A stretch of 36,210 nt of DNA from Streptomyces agglomeratus. GTDB taxonomy: Bacteria; Actinomycetota; Actinomycetes; Streptomycetales; Streptomycetaceae. The DNA lies in contig NZ_MEHJ01000003.1 in assembly GCF_001746415.1 (NCBI RefSeq), positions 1 to 36,210 on the forward strand, in the 5' to 3' direction. The translations under genes were made by a program, and so were the position numbers. Below, one piece after another: positions 7,765 to 15,693 of this stretch. Within the stretch, counting starts at the first letter, position 1; every line of letters starts with the position of its first letter. A model generated the notes under the pieces. That model saw only the letters and a list, made by a program, of their open reading frames with translations. It ran no database searches and was not told the origin of the DNA.

Positions 7765-9108
7765 TCACTGTTCTTCGGCCGCGTGCAGGGCCTTCTCGAC
7801 GGCGCTGTTCGACAGGGTGAGCAAGCCGATGAGCGCGACGCCCGCCCCGAACAGGCCGCCGATGCTGTAGACGGCGCTCAGCCCCAGATGAGAGGCGATT
7901 ACGCCGGAGGCCAGGATGCCCACGGGCATCAGACCGAACGTCACCAGTCGGTTCACACCGCTGATACGGCCGGTGAGATGCTTCGGCACCATGGCTTGCC
8001 GCAGGGAGACCGTCGTGACGTTCCAGGTCATGCTCGTATAACCGGTGATTCCGAGTCCGAGCGCCACGAGCGCGATGTCGTCGGTGAAGCCCAGGATGGT
8101 GAAACCCAGCGCCCCGGCCACCGACCCCCCGAGACTCGCGTGCGCGGGCCCCAGCCTGTGCGTGAATTTCCTGCAGGTGAGTCCCGCCGTCACGCTGCCG
8201 ACCGCGACGGACGACAGGAGCAGCCCGTACCCGACGTTGCTGATACCCAAGATCTGGCGGGCGTAGAGCACCAGCATGGCGAGTTGGCCGGCCGTGCACA
8301 TGTTCTTGAGGCCGGCGACCACCGTGAACACGCGGAGCACCCGGTGGCGAGCGAGCCAGCAGATGCCTTCCACGATTTCGCCGCGCATGGACGGACGGTG
8401 GCCGGCCCCCGTGGTCGCGGTCTTCCGGTCCGCCTGGGTCCCGTGGTAGTCACCGCGCATGAGGAAGGAGCAGACGGCACTGAGGCCGAACGAAACGGAG
8501 TCGGTAAGAGCGGGTACGGCACGGCCGAGGGAGTAGAGCACGCCTCCGCCCGCAGGGCCGAGGAACTTGAGGGCCGCTGTGTTGGCGCTCATCAATCTGC
8601 TGTTCGCGCGTTCGAGAGCATCCCGGTCCCGGGACACGACCATGGGCAGGATGGACTGCCGTGAACTGTCGTAGACCGTCTCGATCGCCGTGATGCTGAA
8701 CGCGACGGCCATCAGGAGCGGGATCGACACCCAACCAGCGAGCACCGTGGCGAACAGAACCGCCAGGATGCAGCACCGGATGGCGTCCGATACCCACAGC
8801 ACCCTCCGGCGGTCCCAGCGGTCGGAGAACGCCCCTCCCATCAGGGCCAGCACCAGCCACGGAAGTCTGTCCGCGAAACCCACCAGCGACAGACGGGTGG
8901 GGTCGCTGGTGATGTCGGCTGCCAGTAGCGGCAGAGCGGTAACGGTCAGCCCGTTGCCGGCGCTGGATATCGTCCAGCCGACCCAGAGAAGGGAGAAGTC
9001 ACGGCCAAGTCCGCCTGAGAAGGTCGTTCGGAGCCGTCTCAGCCCGCGTGTCGGCGGTTCCGCCCCCTGGCCCGGTTCGCCGCCCGTGTGCTCGGCCTGC
9101 TTCGTCAT
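7765..9108 (-). CDS. MFS exporter
   Basis: A 447-residue major facilitator of the drug-efflux type with about 12 hydrophobic segments. After a soluble N-terminal stretch come DFSLLWVGWTISSAGNGL, then the loop 2-3 motif A variant GGAFSDRWDRRRVLWVSD, and a central loop with GDYHGTQADRKTATT between the two six-helix halves. The family exports small amphipathic molecules or siderophores using the proton gradient. The ATG overlaps the upstream stop as ATGA, so it is coupled to the TPR-like gene. Its position makes export of, or self-resistance to, the product of this locus the natural role, by inference. Confidence 0.88.
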   Translation of the reverse strand: MTKQAEHTGGEPGQGAEPPTRGLRRLRTTFSGGLGRDFSLLWVGWTISSAGNGLTVTALPLLAADITSDPTRLSLVGFADRLPWLVLALMGGAFSDRWDRRRVLWVSDAIRCCILAVLFATVLAGWVSIPLLMAVAFSITAIETVYDSSRQSILPMVVSRDRDALERANSRLMSANTAALKFLGPAGGGVLYSLGRAVPALTDSVSFGLSAVCSFLMRGDYHGTQADRKTATTGAGHRPSMRGEIVEGICWLARHRVLRVFTVVAGLKNMCTAGQLAMLVLYARQILGISNVGYGLLLSSVAVGSVTAGLTCRKFTHRLGPAHASLGGSVAGALGFTILGFTDDIALVALGLGITGYTSMTWNVTTVSLRQAMVPKHLTGRISGVNRLVTFGLMPVGILASGVIASHLGLSAVYSIGGLFGAGVALIGLLTLSNSAVEKALHAAEEQ

Positions 9109-10385
9109 CCCTGTCCGCTTCCCTGACCGGAGGCCGGGGCCCCGGCCGGTCCGCGTGCCGGTACGTGGTCGGGTTCCCTCGGCGAGTGTGCTGCTGGATC
9201 GAGATCGAACAGCAGGTGTGCGGCGCGATCGGCCCTGTGGTCGTCACCCAGCTCCTCCCAGCACCGCACTGCCCGGTAGGCAGCTGTCGCTCCCCGCAAC
9301 GTTCCGGCCTGCGCTCCTCGCTCGAACTCCTCCGCAGCCGCCCGCACATCACCGCCTCGCTGGGCGAGAGCCGCCACGTGGAACCTGGACGAGGCCTCAG
9401 CCCCGTCCAGGCGGAGCAGTGTGTCGGCGGCCGCTTGCACGCGCCCGGGCGGTGACAGCCGGGTTCCGGCCTTGACCGTCACATCGGCGAGCAGCCGGCG
9501 GTTCTCCCGCGCGCAGTGCCGCTGCTGCGGGTTCTCGGCGAGGCGCTCGGTGTCGGCGTCCGCGGCATAGGCCTCCTCGAGAGCCTGCCGCGCGCCCTCC
9601 ACGTTTTTGTCGCCGAACCGCTGGAAGGCCGCCGCCCTCAAGAACCGGCTCTCGGTGAGTGCTCGGAGCCAGGGCTCCGTGTCCGACAGTCCGCTGAGGA
9701 GTCCTTCTCCGTACACCGCCCAGTCGCGGTCGCTGTCCGGGGCGTACCGGTCGCGACGGAGGATCGAGATGAGCTGGGCGCAGGAGAGCACGCGCAGCGC
9801 CGGAACGGTCCCCTCCGTGGCCAGCCGGGCGAAGACTTGGGCGGGGGCGTCCGAGGCACGACGGTGCTGGCGAAGAGCACGGGCGGCCTCGTACGCCAGA
9901 TACTGCCCCGGCCCGTCAGCGGGGCGGCCGATCTCGCCCACCAGACGCACCGCGAGTCCGTAGAACCCGAGTTGGGTGAGGACACAGACAAGGACGGCTC
10001 TGCGCTGCGTCGGCTGCTCGTTCCAGCAGTCCACCTGCCCCGCAAGGAAATGCCAGCCCTCGATGCCTGTGGAGACAGCCACGTCCCGAGGCGTACTGCC
10101 AAGGAAGGTGTCGTGCCTCGACTGCCTGGCCAGTCGCGACCGTGCGTCGGCCGCCAGGATCAGCGCGCAGTACGGTGGGGGCGGCTCTCCCGTGCTGTCG
10201 CGCAGCAGATCGAGGAGGAGCGGTGTGCTCTCGGCGCATATGGGGCCGGCCGGGGCATGGGTCAATTCGAACCAGGCGCTCCAGGTCTGCCGGAGCCGCA
10301 AGGTGTCGAGAACGCGCGCGCGACCGAATTCCAATTCGGCCCAGGCGACATGGTTTTTCCGGGTGTAGGGAAGTCCGTTTGCCAT
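9105..10385 (-). CDS. TPR-like helical-repeat protein of unknown function
   Basis: A 426-residue, largely helical, soluble protein. From about residue 120 onward it reads as degenerate tetratricopeptide-type helix pairs (YLAYEAARALRQHRRASDA, LRALTESRFLRAAAFQRFGD, VEGARQALEEAYAADADTER, AVRCWEELGDDHRADRAAHL), ending in a Pro/Gly-rich tail. The first 100 residues (NHVAWAELEFGRARVLDTLR) match no domain I can name. I see no HExxH, radical-SAM CxxxCxxC or ATP-grasp motif. The ATG at 10385 has GGAGGG upstream. It directly follows the 16-codon gene and hairpin and overlaps the MFS start by four bases. A scaffold or peptide-binding role is inference. Confidence 0.7.
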   Translation of the reverse strand: MANGLPYTRKNHVAWAELEFGRARVLDTLRLRQTWSAWFELTHAPAGPICAESTPLLLDLLRDSTGEPPPPYCALILAADARSRLARQSRHDTFLGSTPRDVAVSTGIEGWHFLAGQVDCWNEQPTQRRAVLVCVLTQLGFYGLAVRLVGEIGRPADGPGQYLAYEAARALRQHRRASDAPAQVFARLATEGTVPALRVLSCAQLISILRRDRYAPDSDRDWAVYGEGLLSGLSDTEPWLRALTESRFLRAAAFQRFGDKNVEGARQALEEAYAADADTERLAENPQQRHCARENRRLLADVTVKAGTRLSPPGRVQAAADTLLRLDGAEASSRFHVAALAQRGGDVRAAAEEFERGAQAGTLRGATAAYRAVRCWEELGDDHRADRAAHLLFDLDPAAHSPREPDHVPARGPAGAPASGQGSGQG

Positions 10386-10436
10386 TCCGCCGCCCTCCGG
10401 CTTACATCGGTGATTTCACGACACGCGTTCCAAGAG

Positions 10437-10471
10437 GGATGGGGAAGGAGATCGGATCTCCTTCCCCATCC
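10437..10471 (-). terminator. 16-bp perfect hairpin after the short peptide gene
   Basis: GGATGGGGAAGGAGAT (10437-10452) and its exact complement ATCTCCTTCCCCATCC (10456-10471) flank a 3-base loop. It sits 19 bases past the stop of the 16-codon gene and 52 bases before the TPR-like gene, within one minus-strand transcript. There is no T-run after it, so partial termination, attenuation or 3'-end protection of a short transcript are all possible. Confidence 0.85.
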
Positions 10472-10489
10472 GCGTCCCGAGCCCTGGGC

Positions 10490-10540
10490 TCAGTAGTCCT
10501 CGCTCATCAGGACATCGAAGTCCTTGTTGGCCTCAGTCAT
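10490..10540 (-). CDS. 16-residue peptide, candidate RiPP precursor or leader peptide
   Basis: A 17-codon gene encoding MTEANKDFDVLMSEDY. The ATG at 10540 is preceded by GAGGGGAGG with five bases of spacing, one of the strongest RBS in the window, and the frame closes with TGA at 10490. The peptide is acidic (E3, D7, D9, E14, D15) and ends in Tyr, with no Cys and one Ser and one Thr. A 16-bp hairpin follows and the operon of TPR-like, MFS, SRPBCC-PDZ and flavin reductase genes continues downstream. Such an arrangement is usual for precursor peptides of ribosomally made natural products, where a hairpin lets the precursor be made in excess. It could instead be an attenuator leader peptide, although no single amino acid is enriched. 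I know of no described family with this sequence. Confidence 0.6.
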   Translation of the reverse strand: MTEANKDFDVLMSEDY

Positions 10541-10814
10541 GGCAGCCTCCCCTCGCAGCAGGTCCGATCGGTCGACTTCCGACCTGCAGCGAGAATGACC
10601 TGACGTGGTTTCAGTGCGGTGTCTCCGTGGTGTCTCCGGCGGATGCGCACGCTGCGGCAGATACGGTGACCTGCGGTTTCCTCGGCCAAAATCAATCCGC
10701 TGACAATGCGTAGCCTTCAACGAACGTCCGTCCCGGGGCAAAGGTGAACCCGCCCTGGCCCGGTCTCGAGCACATCGGAGCGGCACGATCTCCGATTGGC
10801 TAGGGTCTTTGGCC
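10541..10814. promoter_or_regulatory. Divergent control region between peptide operon and aldo/keto reductase
   Basis: Two hundred and seventy bases separate the minus-strand peptide gene from the plus-strand aldo/keto reductase start. No ORF with an RBS is visible. It must hold both promoters and is the likely site of action of the nearby SARP, but I could not identify a clear pair of heptameric direct repeats or confident -10/-35 boxes. Confidence 0.4.
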
Positions 10815-10943
10815 ATGGAGCATCGTTCACTCGGCCGTAGTGGCCTGATGATCAGCGAGATAGCCTTCAGAAATTGGCTCACTCACGGCGAGTCGGTCGA
10901 CAGGGTCAGTGCCCTGTCATGTGTACGGGCCGCGCTGGAGGCT
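10815..10943 (+). pseudogene. Aldo/keto reductase, 5' part (split by IS607 element)
   Basis: The first 43 codons of an aldo/keto reductase: MEHRSLGRSGLMISEIAFRN, WLTHGESVDR, then a helix ending CVRAALEA. This is the N-terminal beta hairpin and first strand typical of the Kv-beta/YghZ-like branch. The frame is cut after GAGGCT at 10943 by foreign DNA. Its continuation, beginning GITSFDTADVYA, lies at 13553 in the same phase. Codons 10815-10943 plus 13553-14449 give an uninterrupted protein of 341 residues. The split gene faces away from the peptide operon and shares its control region. Confidence 0.9.
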
Positions 10944-10990
10944 CACCAACTTCATCAGTCATCCCTAGTGTTGTGCATAGAGTTGTGCGC

Positions 10991-11616
10991 ATGGAGTTGC
11001 TGCGTATGTCCAAAGCCGCGAAGCGCCTGGGGGTCCACCCGATGACGCTGCGCCAGTGGGCGTTGGAAGGCAAGATTCCGTTCTCCTGGTAGGGCATGAG
11101 CGCCGGTTTTCCTCGGCCGATGTGGAGAACATGAAGCGTGGCAGCGACTCCGCAACTTCCCGGCCCCGGCTGGAGGTTCTGTACGTGCGCGTCTCAGGCT
11201 CGTCCGGACAGGAATCGTCGCTGGCCGCGCAGGAAGAAGAGCTGCGGGCCACGTCCACCGGCACGGTGGTGAAGGTCGTCAAGGACCGTGGTTCCGGCCT
11301 GCGGGAGAACCGGCCTGGCCTCAATAGGATGTTGGCGATGGCCTGCGACGGCAGCGTGAGCGTAGTGAGGGTGACGCATGAGGACCGCCTCGCCCGGTTC
11401 GGTGTCGGCTGGCTCAAGCGCCTGTTCGCCTTTCACGGCGTCACCCTCGAAGTCCCGCACCCGAAGAAGTCCGGCGGCCGGGATGAACTCCTCGAAGACT
11501 TCGTCTCCCTGGTCACCACCTTCGCGGGCCGTCTGTACGGCATGAGGTCGGCGGAAGCCCGCAAGCGGCTGCTCGCCGAAACCGGCCAATGCACCACTGG
11601 GGATCGTGCCGAGTGA
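10991..11616 (+). pseudogene. tnpA: IS607-family serine recombinase TnpA, frameshifted
   Basis: The reading begins MELLRMSKAAKRLGVHPMTL, a MerR-like helix-turn-helix, and runs to GKIPFSW, where a TAG follows at 11090. One missing G there (TGG-TAGGGCATGAG instead of TGG-GTAGGGCATGAG) would restore VGHERRFSSADVENMKR and the catalytic domain in the next frame. That domain has the serine-recombinase YVRVSGSSGQES motif with the nucleophilic Ser after RV, then VVKDRGSGLRENRPGLNRML and a C-terminal helix ending GMRSAEARKRLL. The stop at 11614 overlaps the tnpB GTG. As written, only a DNA-binding fragment could be made from the natural start. Confidence 0.87.
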
Positions 11617-13541
11617 GCCGGAAACTCCAGATCGCCGAGGGCGAAACCTCCCGCACCGCCTGCGCCCGCGCCATGCTGCGCACGGGCGTAGATGAGAAGA
11701 CCGACGAACTCCTGCCCGTCTCCGTGCTGGCGGAACGGGTCGGCTGGACCGTGGATCTGGTGTCCGGCATGGTCGGCGCGCTGACTGCCGAGCACTGGAA
11801 TGCCGCCGATGTGGACGTGCTGGCCTCCGGGGAGGATGCCGGGGGCCGCAAGCTGCCGTCGAACGCGTGGATGGCGCTGCGTCGTTTGGGCTGGACCGTC
11901 GCCGCTTTGGAGGGCGTCAAAGTCAATGACCGGATCGTGCGCATGGCCCAGGAACAGGCCGGGCGCACTCTGCGGTCGGCGAAGTGGCGGGCCGACCTCA
12001 CCGCTGGGGTCCTGGCGGCCTGGCCCGCTGATCCGGCCAAGCGCACCGTGGGCGAGTGGGACGCGGTGCGTGATGCGGTACCCGGCGGGCAGCATCTGCC
12101 GTCGAATGAGCATGACCGGATGCCGGTCGATGTGTTCGAGGTGGAGTCCGCGCCCAAGGCAGCGCGGATGCTGCTGCTGTCGGCGTGCGACGGGCAGCAG
12201 GCCGCCATCGAACGCGGCGACGAACCCGGCCGGGCGCTGCTGCGGTTGCAGCTCCCCACCCGCCCCGACCCGGCCTCGTACCGGGACTGGACGTGGGTCG
12301 CCTGCCCGATCACGCTGCCGCCCACGATCCCCGCCGGCGCGGTGCTGCACCTGCCGACCCTGCGCATCCACCAGGGCAAGGTGCGGGCTGATCTCGCTTA
12401 CACCCACGTCGTCCCCAAGACCCAGCGGACCGGGCACACGGTCGCGCTCGGCGCGGACTGGGGCCTGAACACCCTCCTCAGCGCAGGCGCGGCCCGGCTC
12501 CACCACGACGGACGGATCACCGTTCTCGGGGCTGGGGGCATGTTCCGCGCGGACGGTGTCCTCGCGAAACAGCACCGGCTGCGCCGCGAGAGCGAGTAGC
12601 TGCACGCCAAGGCAGACCACTATCAGCGACTCATCGGTGGGGCCGAGCGACACGCGTTGGCCGCCAAGCACGTGGTCCTGCGGGATGAGATCCAATGTGT
12701 GTCCGACCGGCGTTCGCACCTCAACGACGCCCTTGCCCGGGCTGCCGCCCTGTGGGCCGTCGATCAGGCCATCGCCGCCTCGGCGACCGTGATCTATGTC
12801 GAAGACCTCCGCTCGATGGAGACCAAGGGCATGGGCCGCAGCGTCAACACGCGCATGTCCCAGCAGGTACGTGGGGAGATCGTGGACCGGATGCGACACC
12901 TGGCCGCCGAGGCGGGTATCGCCGTCGTGACAGTCCCGGCCCGGAACACCTCCAAGCACTGCCCGCAGTGTCTTGTACCGCTGCGGCACCGCAAAGCCCC
13001 CGACCGCCCCACCACGCCGGGCTGGAAGTGGGCCATCTGCCCGTCCTGCCGCTGGCAGGGAGACCGTGATCAGGGCGCCTGGCGGCGCATCGCCGCACGC
13101 GGCCTCACCCACCAAGCGAAGACCATGACCGACCGCGTCAGCGGTTCCATGGCCATCCGCAGCGTGGTGGACAAACTCGAAGCCAAAGCCGTGGTCACCC
13201 CGACCACCGCGAAGACCCGCCGGGACCGGTCCAAGACCGGACTCACCCGGCGACAGAACACACGCCCCGCGCCCAGGCGACGCAGGGCACCCTCCCCCAC
13301 CGGACCTTCGGGTCCGGCGGGCAAGCGTCCGGAGGGACACGCTCACACGGGCCGGACCCGGCTGCCCCGCGCAGCCCACCGGCACCAGGGCGTGACAACG
13401 ATCAGCACACCCACCACGGTCGGTCACCGGCCACGCGGAGCAGCGCTGGGCGCGGGCTTCCACCTGCACGCTCACGCTACCCCTCCACAGTGGGCAGATC
13501 CCGTGCCAGACACTACGTCTGACATGGGATCGCTTAGCTGA
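11613..13541 (+). pseudogene. tnpB: TnpB RNA-guided nuclease with internal amber stop
   Basis: Starts with GTG at 11613, overlapping the tnpA stop as GTGA. A TAG at 12597 interrupts the frame between HRLRRESE and LHAKADHYQ; downstream reading resumes in the same frame. The RuvC catalytic residues are in LGADWGLN (Asp, before the stop), IYVEDLRSM (Glu) and GDRDQGAW (Asp), the latter two after it, with a CPQC...CPSC zinc ribbon between. So neither half alone has the full active site. With the stop read through the protein would be 642 residues, long for TnpB because of an N-terminal addition and a Pro/Arg-rich C-terminal tail from about 13195. That tail overlaps the place where the guide (omega) RNA is normally encoded and ends 11 bases before the element end. 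Confidence 0.88.
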
Positions 13542-13552
13542 TTAGAGACGCT

Positions 13553-14449
13553 GGCATCACGTCGTTCGACACGGCCGATGTGTACGCACAGGGCGCTGCC
13601 GAGCAACTGCTCGGCGAGGCACTGGCCGATGTACGCCGCTCCTCCGTGGAGATCGCCACCAAGGTGTACCTGCCGACCGGCACGGGACCGAACGACCGTG
13701 GGCTGTCCCGCAAGCACATCGTGGAGTCGTGCCATGCCTCGCTGCGCCGACTGGGGACCGACTACGTCGACCTGTACCAGGCGCACCGTTTCGACAGCCG
13801 CGTCCGACTCGAAGAGACCCTCGTCGCCTTCGACGACCTGGTGCGGCAGGGCAAGGTCTTGTACCTGGGCGTCTCGGAGTGGACCGCGCTGCGGCTCGCC
13901 GGTGAGCTGGGCCTGCGCAGCCGGATCGTGTCGAATCAGCCGCAGTACAACATGCTGTGGCGGGTCATTGAGCCTGATGTGCTGCCACTGTGCCGCAAGG
14001 AGGGGATCGGCCAACTCGCCTTCCAGCCGCTGGCACAGGGCGTGCTGACCGGGAAGTATCGTCCGCGAAGGACTCCCCCACCGGGTTCCCGGGCGGCCGC
14101 CGGAGGCCGTGCCCCGAAGTTCATCGGCAGGGTGCTCGGAACCGAGCTGGTGGAGCGGGTGCAGGGGCTCCGTCCGATCGCGGATGCGGCGGGGTTGTCC
14201 ATGGCGCAGCTCGCGATCGCGTGGACGCTGCAGCAGCCCGGTGTCTCGGCCGCGATCACCGGCGCCTCCCGTCCCGAGCAGGTGACGGAGAACGCCGAGG
14301 CGGCCGGCCGGCACCTGGACGCCGAAGTGCTGCAGCGCATCGACGACCTGCTCGGCGGTCTGATCGACCGCGATCCGTCGAAGACCGCCCGGATGATGGC
14401 GGTCGAGCCCAGCTGGCAGTCCACACCGCCGCCACCGCAACCGGGATGA
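13553..14449 (+). pseudogene. Aldo/keto reductase, 3' part
   Basis: Two hundred and ninety-eight codons that continue the gene begun at 10815. The catalytic tetrad of aldo/keto reductases is visible: Asp and Tyr in FDTADVYA, Lys in EIATKVYLP, His in LYQAHRFD. The C-terminal cofactor motif AAITGASRPEQVTEN is also present. These enzymes reduce carbonyls with NADPH in the cytoplasm. Without the 5' part it lacks the first strand and has no proper start. It ends convergent with the SARP gene, 124 bases away. Before the insertion it would have been a tailoring-enzyme candidate for this locus. Confidence 0.9.
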
Positions 14450-14573
14450 CACCCGTCCGGGCGGCTCCAGCCGATACGGACGGCCGGCTGCCACGGCTGT
14501 CGACGGACCCGGGACCAGCGACACCGGCTTTCCGCCGCTGCCTGGTGCAGGGGTCGGATCACCGCGATCGGCA

Positions 14574-15482
14574 TCACACCTCTGGCGGCCTCACCCGATT
14601 CCGGTGACAAGGCGTCAAGCAGGCGACGTGCGAGGCGCGACCGCCGACGGACTCCATGGTCTTCAAGAACTGACGGGACGGGGGCCGGCCTGGCCGACCG
14701 GCCACAGCCGGTCCGCTCGGTAGGACCGCGGGCCGCGGCTCGAGACCCGGATCGGCCCTGAGTATCCGCTCGTGGAGAGCCAGTAGCCCGGGCCTGGGCT
14801 CGATGCCCAGCTCCTCGCGGAGCATCCGACGTGTGCTCCGGTAGACCTCAAGCGCCTCCCTACGGCGGCCGGTTCGGTACAGCGCGAGCATCAGCTGGGC
14901 TCGCAGCTCCTCGCGGTACGGGTGTGCCGCGACCAGCGCATCAAGCTCCGGCACCAGCCCGGAGTGCCAGCCGAGCTCCAGGTCGACACCGATGCGCTCC
15001 TCCTGCAGCGCCAGGCGTGCTTCCTCCAGGCGGCGCACCTCCTCGTCGACCAGCCCTGCCTCCGCCACATCCGCGTAGGGCGCACCGCGCCACAGCGAGA
15101 GGGCGCCGGTGAACAACTGGCTCGCCTGCTCCGGTTCACCAGCGTGCCGCGCATGGCGTCCTTGAGCCACCAGGTCCTCGAACCGCTGCGCGTCGAGCTC
15201 ACCGGGACCGACCACGACGGCATAACCTCCGGCGTGGCGGCGGATCCGCATCGCGTCGCCGAGGGCCTGACGCAGCCGCAGGATGTACACCTGCAGGGTC
15301 TTATGGGAGTTCTGAGGCCGTTCGCCCTGCCACAAGGCATCAATCAGGGTGCTGACCGGTACCGGATGACCGGCCCGGGTCAACAGCACGGCGAGCAGCC
15401 GTCGGACCATCGGGGCTTTCAGGCCGACCTCCAGGCGATCGACACGAACGGTCAGTTCACCGAGGACACCGAGTTCGATCAT
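14574..15482 (-). CDS. SARP-family transcriptional activator
   Basis: A 302-residue SARP. Residues 1-95 form the OmpR-type winged helix (MIELGVLGELTVRVDRLEVG, MVRRLLAVLLTRAGHPVPVS, LIDALWQGERPQNSHKTLQV, YILRLRQALG, HAGGYAVVV). Residues 98-245 form the bacterial transcriptional activator domain (YREELRAQLMLALYRTGRRR, EALEVYRSTRRMLREELGIE). SARPs bind heptameric direct repeats and switch on secondary-metabolite clusters. The ATG at 15482 has GGGGGAG upstream; an extension to 15704 would overlap the divergent promoter and is unlikely. It is the only pathway-type regulator near the peptide operon. Confidence 0.92.
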   Translation of the reverse strand: MIELGVLGELTVRVDRLEVGLKAPMVRRLLAVLLTRAGHPVPVSTLIDALWQGERPQNSHKTLQVYILRLRQALGDAMRIRRHAGGYAVVVGPGELDAQRFEDLVAQGRHARHAGEPEQASQLFTGALSLWRGAPYADVAEAGLVDEEVRRLEEARLALQEERIGVDLELGWHSGLVPELDALVAAHPYREELRAQLMLALYRTGRRREALEVYRSTRRMLREELGIEPRPGLLALHERILRADPGLEPRPAVLPSGPAVAGRPGRPPSRQFLKTMESVGGRASHVACLTPCHRNRVRPPEV

Positions 15483-15693
15483 TTGAGCACTCCCCCTCCT
15501 CGTGCAAGACACGGGCCCCGGGTCCGATTCGACGTTGCAACCGTCCCGCCGCGTCGGCCCCCGGTGACGGCCCGTCATCTGCTCGACTGTGGTGGTCCCG
15601 GGGATTGTCCGAAACCGCAGGTACATCGGATAGACAATGCGAACAATCGTGGGGGCCCGGCGTGTGCCGGGGGATCCGGCCGGAGGTGGCGGT

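Larger units (their letters stand above)
10944..13552 (+). mobile_element. IS607-type element inserted in an aldo/keto reductase gene
   Basis: About 2.6 kb carrying tnpA (serine recombinase) and tnpB in the usual overlapping order. The ends are defined by the interrupted host gene: the left junction reads GGAGGCT|CACC and the right junction GACGCT|GGCATC. GCT is present at both ends, so the crossover lies within or beside those three bases. There are no inverted terminal repeats and no longer target duplication, as known for IS607. Just inside the left end, GTTGTGCATA and GTTGTGCGCA repeat in direct orientation 13 bases apart (10970-10992) and may be recombinase sites. Both genes are broken, so the copy looks immobile. 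Confidence 0.9.

Noticed and set aside
11433..13475. A 680-codon minus-strand open frame across the IS607 element
   Set aside because: It is antisense to tnpA/tnpB, has shadow-frame composition (Gly/Arg/His-rich) and no RBS or domain; the plus strand carries recognisable catalytic motifs.
14450..14573. Search for a terminator between the convergent aldo/keto reductase and SARP genes
   Set aside because: Only weak imperfect repeats are visible (around CCGGGATGACACCCGTCCGG), too short to call with confidence.
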